From DTDR01 sp964505415 (GTDB lineage: Bacteria > Hydrothermota > Tepidihabitantia > Tepidihabitantales > DTDR01), in the NCBI GenBank assembly GCA_964505415.1, contig CAZDHW010000013.1:1-52228 (forward strand): DNA of 52,228 nt, read 5' to 3'. A model generated the notes under the pieces. That model was not told the DNA's origin. It saw only the letters and a program-made list of their open reading frames with translations, and did no database searches. Shown here piece after piece: positions 13,537 through 22,251 of the stretch (position 1 is its first letter; each line of letters opens with the position of its first letter). A program made the translations under genes and the position numbers.

Positions 13537-14357
13537 TTTAATTTTTTCTTTAAAATTTCAAAATAAGTTCTTTCTTTTTTGTTGACTAAAAGAAAGTAAT
13601 TTTCTGCCTTTTCAATAAAAACTTCCTCATTCAAATTTAACAAAAATACTTTTTGGCCGTCAAGGACTAAATGAGCCGGTGGGTTTTTTCCTCCCAAAAG
13701 AAGTTTTAATTTAAGATGAGTGGGCAAAATTAATGGTCTACTCGATAATAAATGGGGAGCAATGGGGGTAATAATGAAAACTTCTGAAGAAGGATGAACA
13801 ATTGGCCCACCAGCAGCTAAAGAATAGGCGGTTGAACCAGTAGGAGTAGCGATTATTATCCCGTCACCATTAAATTTGTTAACTAATTCACCATCAACAT
13901 AAAGATTAATTTCAATCATTCTTGAAGATTCGCCCATATTAATAACCACATCATTTAATACCAAATATTCTTTGTTTTTAAAAATTACTTTAATGAGCAG
14001 TCTTTTTTCAATATTAACTTTTCTATTTAAAAAATCTTCAACCGCTTTTATTTTTTCTTCTTCGGAAAAAGTGGTCAAAAATCCTAAACTTCCAAGATTA
14101 ATACCAATTGTTGGAATTTCTTTGCCTTTTAAGGTGTGGGCAGTTCTTAGAATTGTACCATCCCCTCCAATAGCAATAACGAAATCAATTGTTGAAAGAT
14201 TATCCTCCAAATCGCTATAGTTATCATAACCTAAAAAGGTTGCTTCGGCTTTTAAAAATGAGGGTTTGATATTGTTTTTAAGAAGGTAATCGACAATTTC
14301 TTCAACAATTTTTTTTATACCTGCCTTTTTCAAATTGACAATCAAACCAGCTTTCAT
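13524..14357 (-). CDS. nadK: NAD kinase
   Basis: Phosphorylates NAD to NADP in the cytosol. The 277-aa protein carries the GGDGT motif (64-68, IAIGGDGTILRTAH), followed by INLGSLGFL, the NDVVINMG stretch, and the NAD-binding GDGIIIATPTGSTAYSLAAGGP region, plus SSRPLILP. The start is ATG 14357 immediately after the prmC stop (no gap). It is part of the mutM-prfA-prmC operon. Confidence 0.96.
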   Translation of the reverse strand: MKAGLIVNLKKAGIKKIVEEIVDYLLKNNIKPSFLKAEATFLGYDNYSDLEDNLSTIDFVIAIGGDGTILRTAHTLKGKEIPTIGINLGSLGFLTTFSEEEKIKAVEDFLNRKVNIEKRLLIKVIFKNKEYLVLNDVVINMGESSRMIEINLYVDGELVNKFNGDGIIIATPTGSTAYSLAAGGPIVHPSSEVFIITPIAPHLLSSRPLILPTHLKLKLLLGGKNPPAHLVLDGQKVFLLNLNEEVFIEKAENYFLLVNKKERTYFEILKKKLKWGF

Positions 14358-15179
14358 TTAAGAAATTATAGCAAATCTAATTTTTTTACTTAATGAAGGA
14401 AGAAAAATAAAAGAAGAATACCATTCTTTAGCAAATTGGTAGATCTTTAAAGGATAGGGGTGGTCAATCTCTAAAAATATTATTCCTTTTTCCGAAAGAA
14501 ATTTTTTGCCTTCTTGCAAAATTCTTTTGATTACCCAAAGACCGTCTTCGCCGCCGTATAAGGCCCTTTTGTTTTCATAATTTTTGACTACCTTCGGAAG
14601 TCTTTCATAATCTTTTTTTGAAATATAGGGAGGATTAGAGACAATTAAATCAAATTTGTGAAAATATTCCTTATGATTAGGAAAATAGAAAAGGTCAGCG
14701 TAATATAATTTTATCCGATTTTGAAGAGAATATTTTTGGATATTTTTTTTAGCAACTCTTAATGCTTTTTTAGAAATGTCTGTGGCAATGATTTCGGCAT
14801 TTTTAAATAAGTGTGCCAAAGAAATAGCTAAATTTCCTGTGCCCGTACCGATATCAATGATATATCTAATTTTTTCTTTATTATAATGAGTTTCCAAAAA
14901 AGAAATTAGCAATTCGGTTTCCGCCCGGGGTATAAAGACTCCTTTTTCAATATGGAGTTCTAAATCTAAAAAATAGGCTTTTTTTAAAAGATAGGGAAGA
15001 GGAATACCGTTTTTTTTATTTTTTAGAATAGTTAAAATTTTTTTTATTTTTCTTCTGGGTAATTTTTCACTTAAATAGATTTGATAAAGTTTTTTTTCAA
15101 ATACTCCGTACAAAATAAAATTAAACTCTTCATCACTTAAACGGTATCTTTTTTTAATAGCTAACAATTCTTTATTCAT
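14358..15179 (-). CDS. prmC: peptide chain release factor N5-glutamine methyltransferase PrmC
   Basis: SAM-dependent enzyme that methylates the GGQ glutamine of release factors. A helical N-terminal domain carries PLPYLLKKAYFLDLEL and FIPRAETELL. The SAM motif is IDIGTGTGNLAI (108-119), and the catalytic NPPY (182-185, in IVSNPPYISKKDYERLP) is intact. It overlaps its substrate's gene prfA by 8 bp, the classic arrangement. 273 aa is a normal length. Confidence 0.96.
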   Translation of the reverse strand: MNKELLAIKKRYRLSDEEFNFILYGVFEKKLYQIYLSEKLPRRKIKKILTILKNKKNGIPLPYLLKKAYFLDLELHIEKGVFIPRAETELLISFLETHYNKEKIRYIIDIGTGTGNLAISLAHLFKNAEIIATDISKKALRVAKKNIQKYSLQNRIKLYYADLFYFPNHKEYFHKFDLIVSNPPYISKKDYERLPKVVKNYENKRALYGGEDGLWVIKRILQEGKKFLSEKGIIFLEIDHPYPLKIYQFAKEWYSSFIFLPSLSKKIRFAIIS

Positions 15180-16242
15180 TTAAAAATTTTTCAATTTCTT
15201 TTTCTTGTAATTGACTAATAATTGGATCTAAATCACCTTCCATTATTTTATCAAGTTCATAAAGAGTAAGATTGATTCGGTGGTCAGTCACTCGATTTTG
15301 CGGAAAATTGTAAGTTCTGATTTTCTCTGCTCTTTCACCGGTGCCGATTTGTTTTCTTCGTTCTTTATCAATTGCTTCTTTTTGTTTTCGCTTTTCATAT
15401 TCTAACAGTCGAGCTTTTAAAATTTTCATCGCTTTTTGACGATTTTGATGTTGGGAACGTTCATCTTGGCAACTTACTACAATACCGGTAGGCAAGTGGG
15501 TAATTCTAACTGCCGAATCAGTAACATTTACATGTTGGCCTCCTTTGGAACTTGCTCGAAAAACCTCAATTTTTAAATCTTCTTCTTTTATTTCCACTTC
15601 TACCTCTTTTGGTTCCATAAGGACTGCCACCGTAACAGTTGAAGTGTGAATGCGGCCCGAAGCTTCGGTAACTGGCACCCTTTGGACCCGGTGAACACCC
15701 TGTTCAAAACGTAAATAATTATAGGCACCTTCACCACTTACTAAAAAAATCACCTCTTTTATACCGCCCAAATCAGATGGACGAAAAGATAAGATTTCGT
15801 ATTTAAATCCTTTTTTATCCAAATATTTCTGATACATTTTAAATAAATCCATAGCAAAAAGAGCGCTTTCTTCTCCACCAGCTGCCGGCCTAATTTCAAC
15901 AATACAATTTCTTTTTAGATCCTCGCCTTGGGGAAGGAAATAATAAAAAAGCTCTTTTTCCAATTCTTTTATTTCTTTTTTCAATTTTTCTTCCTCTTCT
16001 AAGAGATAGTTATAAGTCTCTTGGTCACATCCTTCTTTTATTTTACTAATTTCTGCTAACTCTTCTTCTTTTTTCTTTAAATGCTCATAATTTTCTAAAA
16101 TCTTTTTTAACTCTTTATATTCTTTACCTAATTCTTCTAATAATTTGGGATTATTTATTACTTCTTGTTCGCTAAATTTCTTATCGATCTCTTTTAACTT
16201 TTCTTTGAGGACATTAATTTTTTCTTCCCATTTAATTTTCAT
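15172..16242 (-). CDS. prfA: peptide chain release factor 1
   Basis: Recognises UAA/UAG and triggers peptidyl-tRNA hydrolysis on the ribosome. The PVT tripeptide anticodon motif (QRVPVTEASGRIHTS, about residue 190) marks it as RF1 rather than RF2. The GGQ loop is at about 235, in ASSKGGQHVNVTDSAVRITH. The residues before GGQ are Ser-Lys, where the family usually has Gly-Ala. The domain 1 coiled coil and C-terminal ITDQLQ-like tail are normal. I use ATG 16242; an in-frame TTG at 16248 overlaps the upstream stop and is possible. No strong ribosome binding site is visible. Confidence 0.96.
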   Translation of the reverse strand: MKIKWEEKINVLKEKLKEIDKKFSEQEVINNPKLLEELGKEYKELKKILENYEHLKKKEEELAEISKIKEGCDQETYNYLLEEEEKLKKEIKELEKELFYYFLPQGEDLKRNCIVEIRPAAGGEESALFAMDLFKMYQKYLDKKGFKYEILSFRPSDLGGIKEVIFLVSGEGAYNYLRFEQGVHRVQRVPVTEASGRIHTSTVTVAVLMEPKEVEVEIKEEDLKIEVFRASSKGGQHVNVTDSAVRITHLPTGIVVSCQDERSQHQNRQKAMKILKARLLEYEKRKQKEAIDKERRKQIGTGERAEKIRTYNFPQNRVTDHRINLTLYELDKIMEGDLDPIISQLQEKEIEKFLNE

Positions 16243-16244
16243 AA

Positions 16245-17141
16245 TCAAAAAATAACCATTTTTCCGTCTTTAATAAAACCCCAAGCCATATCCTTAGTGG
16301 TGTAGCCGTGACCCACATTGCCCCGTACATCAACACCGATCACCCCGCACAAACATTTTCTTTTTTTCAGTTCTTCCATAAAAATATTAATTGCTGTTTG
16401 GATATCATAATTTTTAGCTAATTCACAAATCTCTTTGGCAACAAAATTTCTTATTATTTCTTCTCCGTGCCCGGTAGCTGACACCCCCGCTAAAGAAGTA
16501 ACGTAAGTTCCCGCACCAATAATTGCACTATCACCAACCCTTCCGGGCAATTTTCCTCTTAGGCCACCGGTAGAAGTGGCTACAGCAATCACTCCGTAAC
16601 GGTCCAAAGCGCAGGCGCCAACGGTGCTTAAATTTTTTTCTTTTTTTAACTTCTTATAAACTTCAATTAATTTTTTAAAATTGGGAAAATAAATATTTTC
16701 TCCTTTTTCAATTAATTTCTTCAATTTTTCAATTTCCTTTTCAGTTTTTGGGTTGTATTCAGGAAATCCCATAGCTTGGGCAAACATTTTTGCCCCCTCA
16801 CCTACTAAAAGTAAATGATCGGTTTCTTCCATAATCTTTTTAGCAACCAAAACCGGATTTTTAACATTCTTGACCGCACCGCAAGCGCCAAAATGTCCTT
16901 CACTCGTCATTACCGAAGCATCCATTTCAACTTCAAAAAGTAAATTTAAAACTGATCCAGTCCCAGCATTAAAATAAGGATTATCTTCTAATTCACAAAC
17001 CGCTGCGCATACCGCATCAATTGCCTTACCATCTTTCTGTAAAATTTGATAACCTCTAATCAAAGCCTTCTCAATTCCCTTTTGGGCAGTAATTTTTTCT
17101 TCAATTTTTCCAGCACCTCCGTGAACAATTAAAGCAATCAC
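16245..17141 (-). CDS. isoaspartyl peptidase / plant-type L-asparaginase
   Basis: An Ntn-hydrolase made as a precursor that cuts itself before the catalytic threonine (T173 in NLSTVGACALD, by my start). The family hydrolyses L-asparagine or beta-aspartyl dipeptides formed by protein ageing. Conserved stretches are IVHGGAG, NAGTGSVLN, MDASVM, STGGLRGKLPGRVGDSAIIGAGTY and SATGHGEEIIRNF. I choose GTG 17141 because AAAGGAGG lies 4-5 nt upstream and it overlaps the mutM stop as GTGA; a longer in-frame ATG at 17159 lies upstream of that ribosome site. About 298 aa. Confidence 0.92.
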   Translation of the reverse strand: MIALIVHGGAGKIEEKITAQKGIEKALIRGYQILQKDGKAIDAVCAAVCELEDNPYFNAGTGSVLNLLFEVEMDASVMTSEGHFGACGAVKNVKNPVLVAKKIMEETDHLLLVGEGAKMFAQAMGFPEYNPKTEKEIEKLKKLIEKGENIYFPNFKKLIEVYKKLKKEKNLSTVGACALDRYGVIAVATSTGGLRGKLPGRVGDSAIIGAGTYVTSLAGVSATGHGEEIIRNFVAKEICELAKNYDIQTAINIFMEELKKRKCLCGVIGVDVRGNVGHGYTTKDMAWGFIKDGKMVIF

Positions 17142-17971
17142 AAAACCTCCTTTTGACAATTTGGACAGAAATAAGAAGAACGGTTATTAATTTTAATCCG
17201 CACAATTTTTTCTCCACATCGAACACATATTTCTCCGTCTCTTTTAAAAACTTTTAAATAATTTTGGAAACTTCCTTCTTGTCCATTCGGTCTTAAGTAA
17301 TCGCTTATCGATGTTCCCTTTTTTTTGATCGCCAATCTTATAATTTTTTTTAAACATTTTACCAATCTTTTTATCTCTTCATCTGTTAAAGAAAAACTTC
17401 TTCTTTTTGGATGGATTTGGGCACAAAAAAGAGCCTCATCGGAATAAATATTCCCTACACCGCAGGCAATCTGTTGATTTAAAAGAAGACTTTTTATAAA
17501 AGCCCTTCGGTTTTTAATTTTTTCTTTCAAATAATGAAAGTTAAAATCAGGCATTAAGGGTTCTTTACCCAATTTTTTTAAAGATAGAAGAACTTTCGGT
17601 AATTTGTTATCTAAATAAAGATAAACCCTACCCAACAATCGGGGTTCCGCAAATATCAAGATTCCTTTATCTAACAAAAATTTAATGCGAGAATATTTTA
17701 CTTCATTTTTTAAATTTTCTCTATAAATTAGCCTTCCCGACAATTTTAAATGAAAAGTTAAATAATAACTCTTAGATAACTTAAACAGCAAATATTTCCC
17801 CCTTCTTTCAATGTTCAAAATTTTTTTACCAATAACTTTTTCTAAAAAACTTATTGGTTTTGGGTAGCCGATAATTTTTTTATTTTCTAATTTTACGCCA
17901 ATAAATCGTTTGTTAATTAAAAAGGGTAAAAGTTCATTTTTTATTGTTTCTACTTCTGGTAGTTCGGGCAT
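17138..17971 (-). CDS. mutM: formamidopyrimidine-DNA glycosylase
   Basis: Base-excision repair enzyme removing 8-oxoguanine and FapyG with lyase activity. The N-terminus MPELPEVETIKNEL carries the catalytic proline and glutamate. The helix-two-turn-helix is in LLNQQIACGVGNIYSDEALF. The C-terminal zinc finger (CVRCGEK ... CPNC) is complete. The 277-aa length is typical. It heads the minus operon and starts 7 bp after a -10 box, so its mRNA should be leaderless. Confidence 0.96.
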   Translation of the reverse strand: MPELPEVETIKNELLPFLINKRFIGVKLENKKIIGYPKPISFLEKVIGKKILNIERRGKYLLFKLSKSYYLTFHLKLSGRLIYRENLKNEVKYSRIKFLLDKGILIFAEPRLLGRVYLYLDNKLPKVLLSLKKLGKEPLMPDFNFHYLKEKIKNRRAFIKSLLLNQQIACGVGNIYSDEALFCAQIHPKRRSFSLTDEEIKRLVKCLKKIIRLAIKKKGTSISDYLRPNGQEGSFQNYLKVFKRDGEICVRCGEKIVRIKINNRSSYFCPNCQKEVL

Positions 17972-17978
17972 TTTTATA

Positions 17979-18053
17979 ATTTTATAAAAAAAATAAGATT
18001 TGTCAAATCAGAGAAATAACTAATTTGACTTTTTAAATCTTTCTCTTTAAAAT
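17979..18053. promoter_or_regulatory. divergent leaderless promoters for mutM and the DUF2229 operon
   Basis: Minus: TTGACA (18006-18001), 16 bp, TAAAAT (17984-17979), then 7 bp to the mutM ATG. Plus: TTGACT (18025-18030), 17 bp, TAAAAT (18048-18053), then 7 bp to GTG 18061. Neither gap holds a Shine-Dalgarno sequence. Confidence 0.8.
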
Positions 18054-18060
18054 TAATTCT

Positions 18061-18939
18061 GTGAAAGGTAAAATCGGTATAATTAGGGCACTTCTTTATT
18101 ATCGTTATGGTGAAATTTTTATTAACTTTTTTAAAAATTTAGGAGTTTCTTATCTTTTATCACCAAAAACTGACAAAGAAATTATTGATTTGGGAGTGAA
18201 ACATTCTTCTTCAGAAGTTTGTCTGCCTTTAAAAGTGACCGTAGGACATTTACTTTATTTAAAAAATAAGGTTGACTATCTTTTTCTTCCCCAATTTGTT
18301 TATCCCTATGAAAAACTTTATCCTTGTCCGAAAATGCTTGGTTTGACAACAATCGCTTTAGCTTTTTACCCCAAAAAGAAATTACTTTCTTTTAAAATAA
18401 AAGGAAATCTTTTTTTCCCTTTATTTCTTACTGGCTTAAAACTAAAGAAAGACCCTTTGAGAGTAATTTTGGCTTATTTAAGGATAAAAAGAAAAAAAGA
18501 AAAAAAAGAAATATCCTTTGATAATAAACATTTAAAAGTAGCAATAATTAGTCATTTTTATAATCTCTATGATGAAGCGATAGGAAGTGTGGTGTTAGAA
18601 ACATTTAAAAAAGAGGGCTTTGTTGTTTATTTGAAAGAGGATTTGGGAAAAGAGATTTTGAGAAAAAAAGATGGTTTCTCTAAAAAAATCAAGTGGGCTT
18701 TTGAAAGAGAGTTATATAATGCTTTTAAATATTATTTGGAGTATGTTGACGGTTTTTGTTTTTTCTATTCTTTTGCTTGTGGTCCTGATTCTTTAATTGG
18801 CGAAATGATGGAAAGAGAGGCAAAAGAAAGGGGTGTTCCTTTTTTAAAAATTATTTTTGACGAGCATAGTGGAAGAGAAGGCATAGTAACAAGGATTGAA
18901 GCTTTTTGTGAAATGATTAGGCGAAAGAAAAATTTATGA
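18061..18939 (+). CDS. DUF2229-like / acyl-CoA dehydratase activase-related protein, subunit A
   Basis: A 292-aa protein related to the DUF2229 (COG3580/3581) family that accompanies BadF/HgdC-type ATPases. It shares with the next gene a CLP-hydrophobic-K-hydrophobic-T core (C54), a second cysteine (C89 in YPCPKM), a third (C240 in FACGPDSL) and the C-terminal FDEHSGREGIVTRIEAF motif. Three conserved cysteines suggest an iron-sulfur cluster, as in 2-hydroxyacyl-CoA dehydratase subunits and double-cubane proteins. The substrate is unknown. The start is GTG, 7 bp after the -10 box (leaderless). The stop overlaps the next start (ATGA). Confidence 0.75.
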   Translation: MKGKIGIIRALLYYRYGEIFINFFKNLGVSYLLSPKTDKEIIDLGVKHSSSEVCLPLKVTVGHLLYLKNKVDYLFLPQFVYPYEKLYPCPKMLGLTTIALAFYPKKKLLSFKIKGNLFFPLFLTGLKLKKDPLRVILAYLRIKRKKEKKEISFDNKHLKVAIISHFYNLYDEAIGSVVLETFKKEGFVVYLKEDLGKEILRKKDGFSKKIKWAFERELYNAFKYYLEYVDGFCFFYSFACGPDSLIGEMMEREAKERGVPFLKIIFDEHSGREGIVTRIEAFCEMIRRKKNL

Positions 18940-20009
18940 AGGCTGCTTTTCCTTTTATTGGTTACGATTCCTTGGCTTTAAAAGATTTTTTAACTGTTTT
19001 GGGTGCGGAAGTCTGCTTGCCGCCGCCTTTAACAAAAAAAACTTTAGAATTGGGAGCAAAATATTCGCCAGAAATGGTTTGTTTGCCTTTCAAAATTACC
19101 TTAGGAAATTTTATTGAAGCTTTAGAAAATGGCGCCGATACTTTATTTATGGCTGCCGGGGCTAGAAAATGTCGATTTGGTTATTATCATCATTTACAAG
19201 AAAAAATTCTAAAAGAATTGGGTTATCAATTTCGGTTTTATCCGGTTTCCCAATATTCTCCTTATGAATTTTTCTTTGAAAAGATGCCACAGATTTTTAA
19301 TGTTTCGCCGTTAAAAGTTTTGAGAGCTTTTTATTTAATGTTTAAAAAAAGCGAAACTTGTGAAAACTTTAAAAATTGTTTAAGAGTAATAAGAGCGATT
19401 GATTATAAGGAAAGCATTAGATTTGAAAGAAAATATCTAAAAAAAATTGAAACGGCAAAGAAAATAAAAGCTTTAAATATTTTGAATAAAGAGTTAAAAA
19501 CAAAAAGAAAGAAGTTTTTAAAAGAAGGAGAGATAAAATTAAAAATTGGTTTAGTAGGCGAAATTTATTTTTTATTGGAAGATTTTGCTAACCAGGAAAT
19601 TGAGAAAGAATTAGGAAAATTAGGGGTTTTAGTTTTGTCAAAAAGAAGTCTTTATCGCCGATTAAAACATCTTTTAAAAATAGAGGTTGATTTTTTAAAG
19701 ATTTATTATTACGCTAAAAAATATTTACCATTATCTCCCGGAGGAGAAGCAATGAATACAGTTGGGGAAGCGATTGAATTTGCTAAAAACGGCATTGACG
19801 GTGTTATTCATATTTTTCCTTTTACTTGTATGCCGGAAAATATTGTACTTCACTCTTTAGAAAAAATAAGTGAAGAATATAATCTTCCTATTCTTTCTCT
19901 TTCTTTTGATGAGCATACTTCTAAGACAGGTCTTTTAACTCGGATTGAAGCTTTTTTGGAATTATTAAAAAGGAGAAAACAAAATGGCACTCGTTTATAT
20001 AGGCATTGA
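18936..20009 (+). CDS. DUF2229-like / acyl-CoA dehydratase activase-related protein, subunit B
   Basis: A 357-aa paralogue of the preceding gene. Matching landmarks are C49 in MVCLPFKITLGN, C79 in ARKCRFGYYHH, C298 in FPFTCMPENI and FDEHTSKTGLLTRIEAF near the end. The tandem pair probably forms a heterodimer with cluster ligands from both chains (inference). It overlaps the following ATPase gene by 26 bp. In many bacteria these parts occur fused in one very large protein; here they are separate and in the order A-B-ATPase. Confidence 0.75.
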   Translation: MKAAFPFIGYDSLALKDFLTVLGAEVCLPPPLTKKTLELGAKYSPEMVCLPFKITLGNFIEALENGADTLFMAAGARKCRFGYYHHLQEKILKELGYQFRFYPVSQYSPYEFFFEKMPQIFNVSPLKVLRAFYLMFKKSETCENFKNCLRVIRAIDYKESIRFERKYLKKIETAKKIKALNILNKELKTKRKKFLKEGEIKLKIGLVGEIYFLLEDFANQEIEKELGKLGVLVLSKRSLYRRLKHLLKIEVDFLKIYYYAKKYLPLSPGGEAMNTVGEAIEFAKNGIDGVIHIFPFTCMPENIVLHSLEKISEEYNLPILSLSFDEHTSKTGLLTRIEAFLELLKRRKQNGTRLYRH

Positions 20010-20934
20010 CGTTGGTTCAATATCAACGAAAGGGGTAGTTCTGGATAATCATTTTAAAGTAATTACCTATGAGTATTTAAGGACTAAAGGAAGGCCTATT
20101 GAAGCAGTTTTAAATTTGTTAAAAGTTTTTAAAGAAAGAATTGGAAACAATGTGAAAATTGGCGGTATCGGAACTACGGGTAGTGGGCGGAGACTTGCAG
20201 GAGTGATGGTTGGTGCCGATGTAGTGAAAAATGAAATTATTGCCCATGCAATTGCTGCTTCTTTCTTTTATCCTAATTGTCAAACAGTTATTGAAATTGG
20301 GGGGCAAGATTCAAAGATTATTATCTTACGTAATGGTATTCCAGTAGATTTTGCAATGAATACAGTTTGTGCCGCAGGTACCGGGTCTTTTCTTGATCAT
20401 CAGGCAAGCAGATTAGGTATTCCAATAGAAGAGTTTGGTAAATTAGCTCTGAAAGCAAAAACCAAAGTAAATATTGCTGGCCGTTGTACCGTTTTTGCAG
20501 AAAGCGATATGATCCATAAAGCTCAATTAGGATATCCTTTAGAAGATATTATTGCCGGTCTTTGCGAAGCAATTGTTAGAAACTATTTAAATGTAGTTGC
20601 TAAAGGAAAAGAGATAAAACCATTGATTTTATTTCAAGGAGGCGTAGCTGCTAATGTGGGGGTTCGGGAAGCTTTCAAAAAAGAATTAAAGCAAGAGATA
20701 ATTGTTCCCGAATATTTTTTAGTAATGGGTGCTATTGGAGCAGCGATTTTGGCAAAAGAGGAAACCAACGGGGTTGGGAGCAAATTTTATGGTTTTGAAA
20801 TTACTGCTGCAGATTTTCAAACAAAGGCACAGGAATGTGATGGCTGCCCAAATCGTTGCGAAATTGTCTACACTTATCGAGATGATAAACTTATTGATAT
20901 TTATGGTGATCGTTGCGGTAAATGGTCGGGTTAA
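19984..20934 (+). CDS. BadF/BadG/HgdC-type ATPase (reductive activase)
   Basis: An ASKHA-fold ATPase of 316 aa. Phosphate-1 motif IGIDVGSISTKGVVLD, then IGGQDSKIIIL, the cluster cysteine C129 in MNTVCAAGTGSFLD, and C168 in IAGRCTVFAESDM. Two such subunits normally hold one [4Fe-4S] cluster and push an electron onto a partner dehydratase or reductase using ATP. Unusual is a C-terminal cysteine patch (C285, C288, C292 in CDGCPNRCE, and C311), which could bind a second cluster. AAAGGAG precedes ATG 19984. The partner is most likely the two upstream proteins. Confidence 0.88.
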   Translation: MALVYIGIDVGSISTKGVVLDNHFKVITYEYLRTKGRPIEAVLNLLKVFKERIGNNVKIGGIGTTGSGRRLAGVMVGADVVKNEIIAHAIAASFFYPNCQTVIEIGGQDSKIIILRNGIPVDFAMNTVCAAGTGSFLDHQASRLGIPIEEFGKLALKAKTKVNIAGRCTVFAESDMIHKAQLGYPLEDIIAGLCEAIVRNYLNVVAKGKEIKPLILFQGGVAANVGVREAFKKELKQEIIVPEYFLVMGAIGAAILAKEETNGVGSKFYGFEITAADFQTKAQECDGCPNRCEIVYTYRDDKLIDIYGDRCGKWSG

Positions 20935-21010
20935 ATTTTATTTTTGACTTCTCTTAATTGTAACAATTCTATTGGGAATAATTAAAATTTTAAATTAATG
21001 TTTTTGAATA

Positions 21011-21039
21011 TTTACAAAATTCCGATTTTTTATTATCAT
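21011..21039 (+). promoter_or_regulatory. rbfA operon promoter, leaderless type
   Basis: TTTACA (21011-21016), 17 bp, TATCAT (21034-21039), then ATATA and ATG 21045. No ribosome binding site is present. TATTAT at 21031 is an alternative -10 at shorter spacing. Confidence 0.6.
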
Positions 21040-21044
21040 ATATA

Positions 21045-21407
21045 ATGAAAAATCGAGTTAAAAGAGTTGGGGAACTTTTAAAAGAAACAATTGCGGAAAT
21101 TATTTTAAAGGAATTTGATAATCCTCATTTAGGTTTAGTAACAATTACAGCAGTGGAAATGACTAGAGATTTAAAGCAAGCTACAATTTTTTTTACTTGT
21201 TACGGAAATGAAAATAAAGAATTAACGGCAAAGAAGATTTTAAATAATAGTAAAGGATATATTAAAGAAAGACTGAAAAACAAAATTATTTTAAAATACA
21301 TGCCAGAATTAAAATTTGAAATCGATGAGACTTTAAAAAAGCAACAAAGAATTGATAAATTGCTTAAAAAGTTAAAAGCCGATGAGGGGAATAATACTGG
21401 TGAATAA
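21045..21407 (+). CDS. rbfA: ribosome-binding factor A
   Basis: 30S maturation factor with a KH-like fold. The 120 aa include the family pattern RVGELLKETIAEIILKE, NPHLGLVTITAVEMTRDLKQATIFFTCYG and LKYMPELKFEIDETLKKQQRID, where the last part is the highly conserved RbfA C-terminal signature. It heads rbfA-truB-ribF-rpmB and overlaps truB by 26 bp. Confidence 0.93.
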   Translation: MKNRVKRVGELLKETIAEIILKEFDNPHLGLVTITAVEMTRDLKQATIFFTCYGNENKELTAKKILNNSKGYIKERLKNKIILKYMPELKFEIDETLKKQQRIDKLLKKLKADEGNNTGE

Positions 21408-22251
21408 AGAAGTTGGGCTTTCTTCCTACGATTTAATTAGAATAGTAAAAAACCGTATCGGTAATAATTACAAAATTGGCCATGCGGGCACATTAGATCC
21501 GATTGCTAACGGAGTTGTTATCCTTTTGTTTAATGAGGCTACCAAAATAAGCAAATTTTTAATGGATTATAAAAAAGAATATTTAGGAGTGATAAAATTG
21601 GGTATTCAAACGGATACTGATGATATTACCGGAAAAGTAATTGAGAAAAAGAAAGTTCCTAGATTAAAAAAAGAAGAAATTCTGGAAATTTTGAAAAGCT
21701 TTGTTGGCCGAATCGAACAAACGCCACCAATTTATTCAGCAATAAAAATTAATGGTGAACCGAGTTATCTTAAAGCTAGAAAAAAAGAAGAAGTAATACT
21801 TAAAAAAAGATTCGTTGACTGTTATCAGATAGAGTTAGTTGATTATTTTCGAAATGTGATTTTAATAAAAGCTGTCGTTGGTAAAGGTTTTTACTTGCGG
21901 GCTTTAGCTAGAGATATTGGATTTAAAATTGGATGTGGTGGAACATTAGCTGGTTTAAAGAGAATAAAAATTGGTAAATGGCAGATTGAAGACTGTTTGA
22001 AAATTTGGGAGCTTTCCGAAGAAAATATTAAAAAAAAACTAATTCCAATAAAAGATGCTCTTTATCAATTTAAAGAATATTATTGCGACAGAAAAGTTAT
22101 TAACGATTTAAAAAATGGAAAAGAAATTTTTTCTCCCGGAAGTGAAGATGGTTATTATAAAATAATTTCTAAAGACGAAAAAGTCTTATTGATTGGCGAG
22201 AAAAAAAATAATTATCTGAAATTAGTAAGGGTTATCTATGAAGATAATTGA
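21382..22251 (+). CDS. truB: tRNA pseudouridine(55) synthase
   Basis: Makes pseudouridine 55 in the T-loop of tRNAs. The catalytic aspartate is D39 in KIGHAGTLDPIANGVV, followed by GIQTDTDDITG, the QTPPIYSAIKINGEP motif and GKGFYLRALARDIG. 289 aa including a short PUA-like tail. The start MRGIILVNKEVGLSSYD aligns with the family start, so ATG 21382 within rbfA is chosen over GTG 21400. Confidence 0.95.
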   Translation: MRGIILVNKEVGLSSYDLIRIVKNRIGNNYKIGHAGTLDPIANGVVILLFNEATKISKFLMDYKKEYLGVIKLGIQTDTDDITGKVIEKKKVPRLKKEEILEILKSFVGRIEQTPPIYSAIKINGEPSYLKARKKEEVILKKRFVDCYQIELVDYFRNVILIKAVVGKGFYLRALARDIGFKIGCGGTLAGLKRIKIGKWQIEDCLKIWELSEENIKKKLIPIKDALYQFKEYYCDRKVINDLKNGKEIFSPGSEDGYYKIISKDEKVLLIGEKKNNYLKLVRVIYEDN

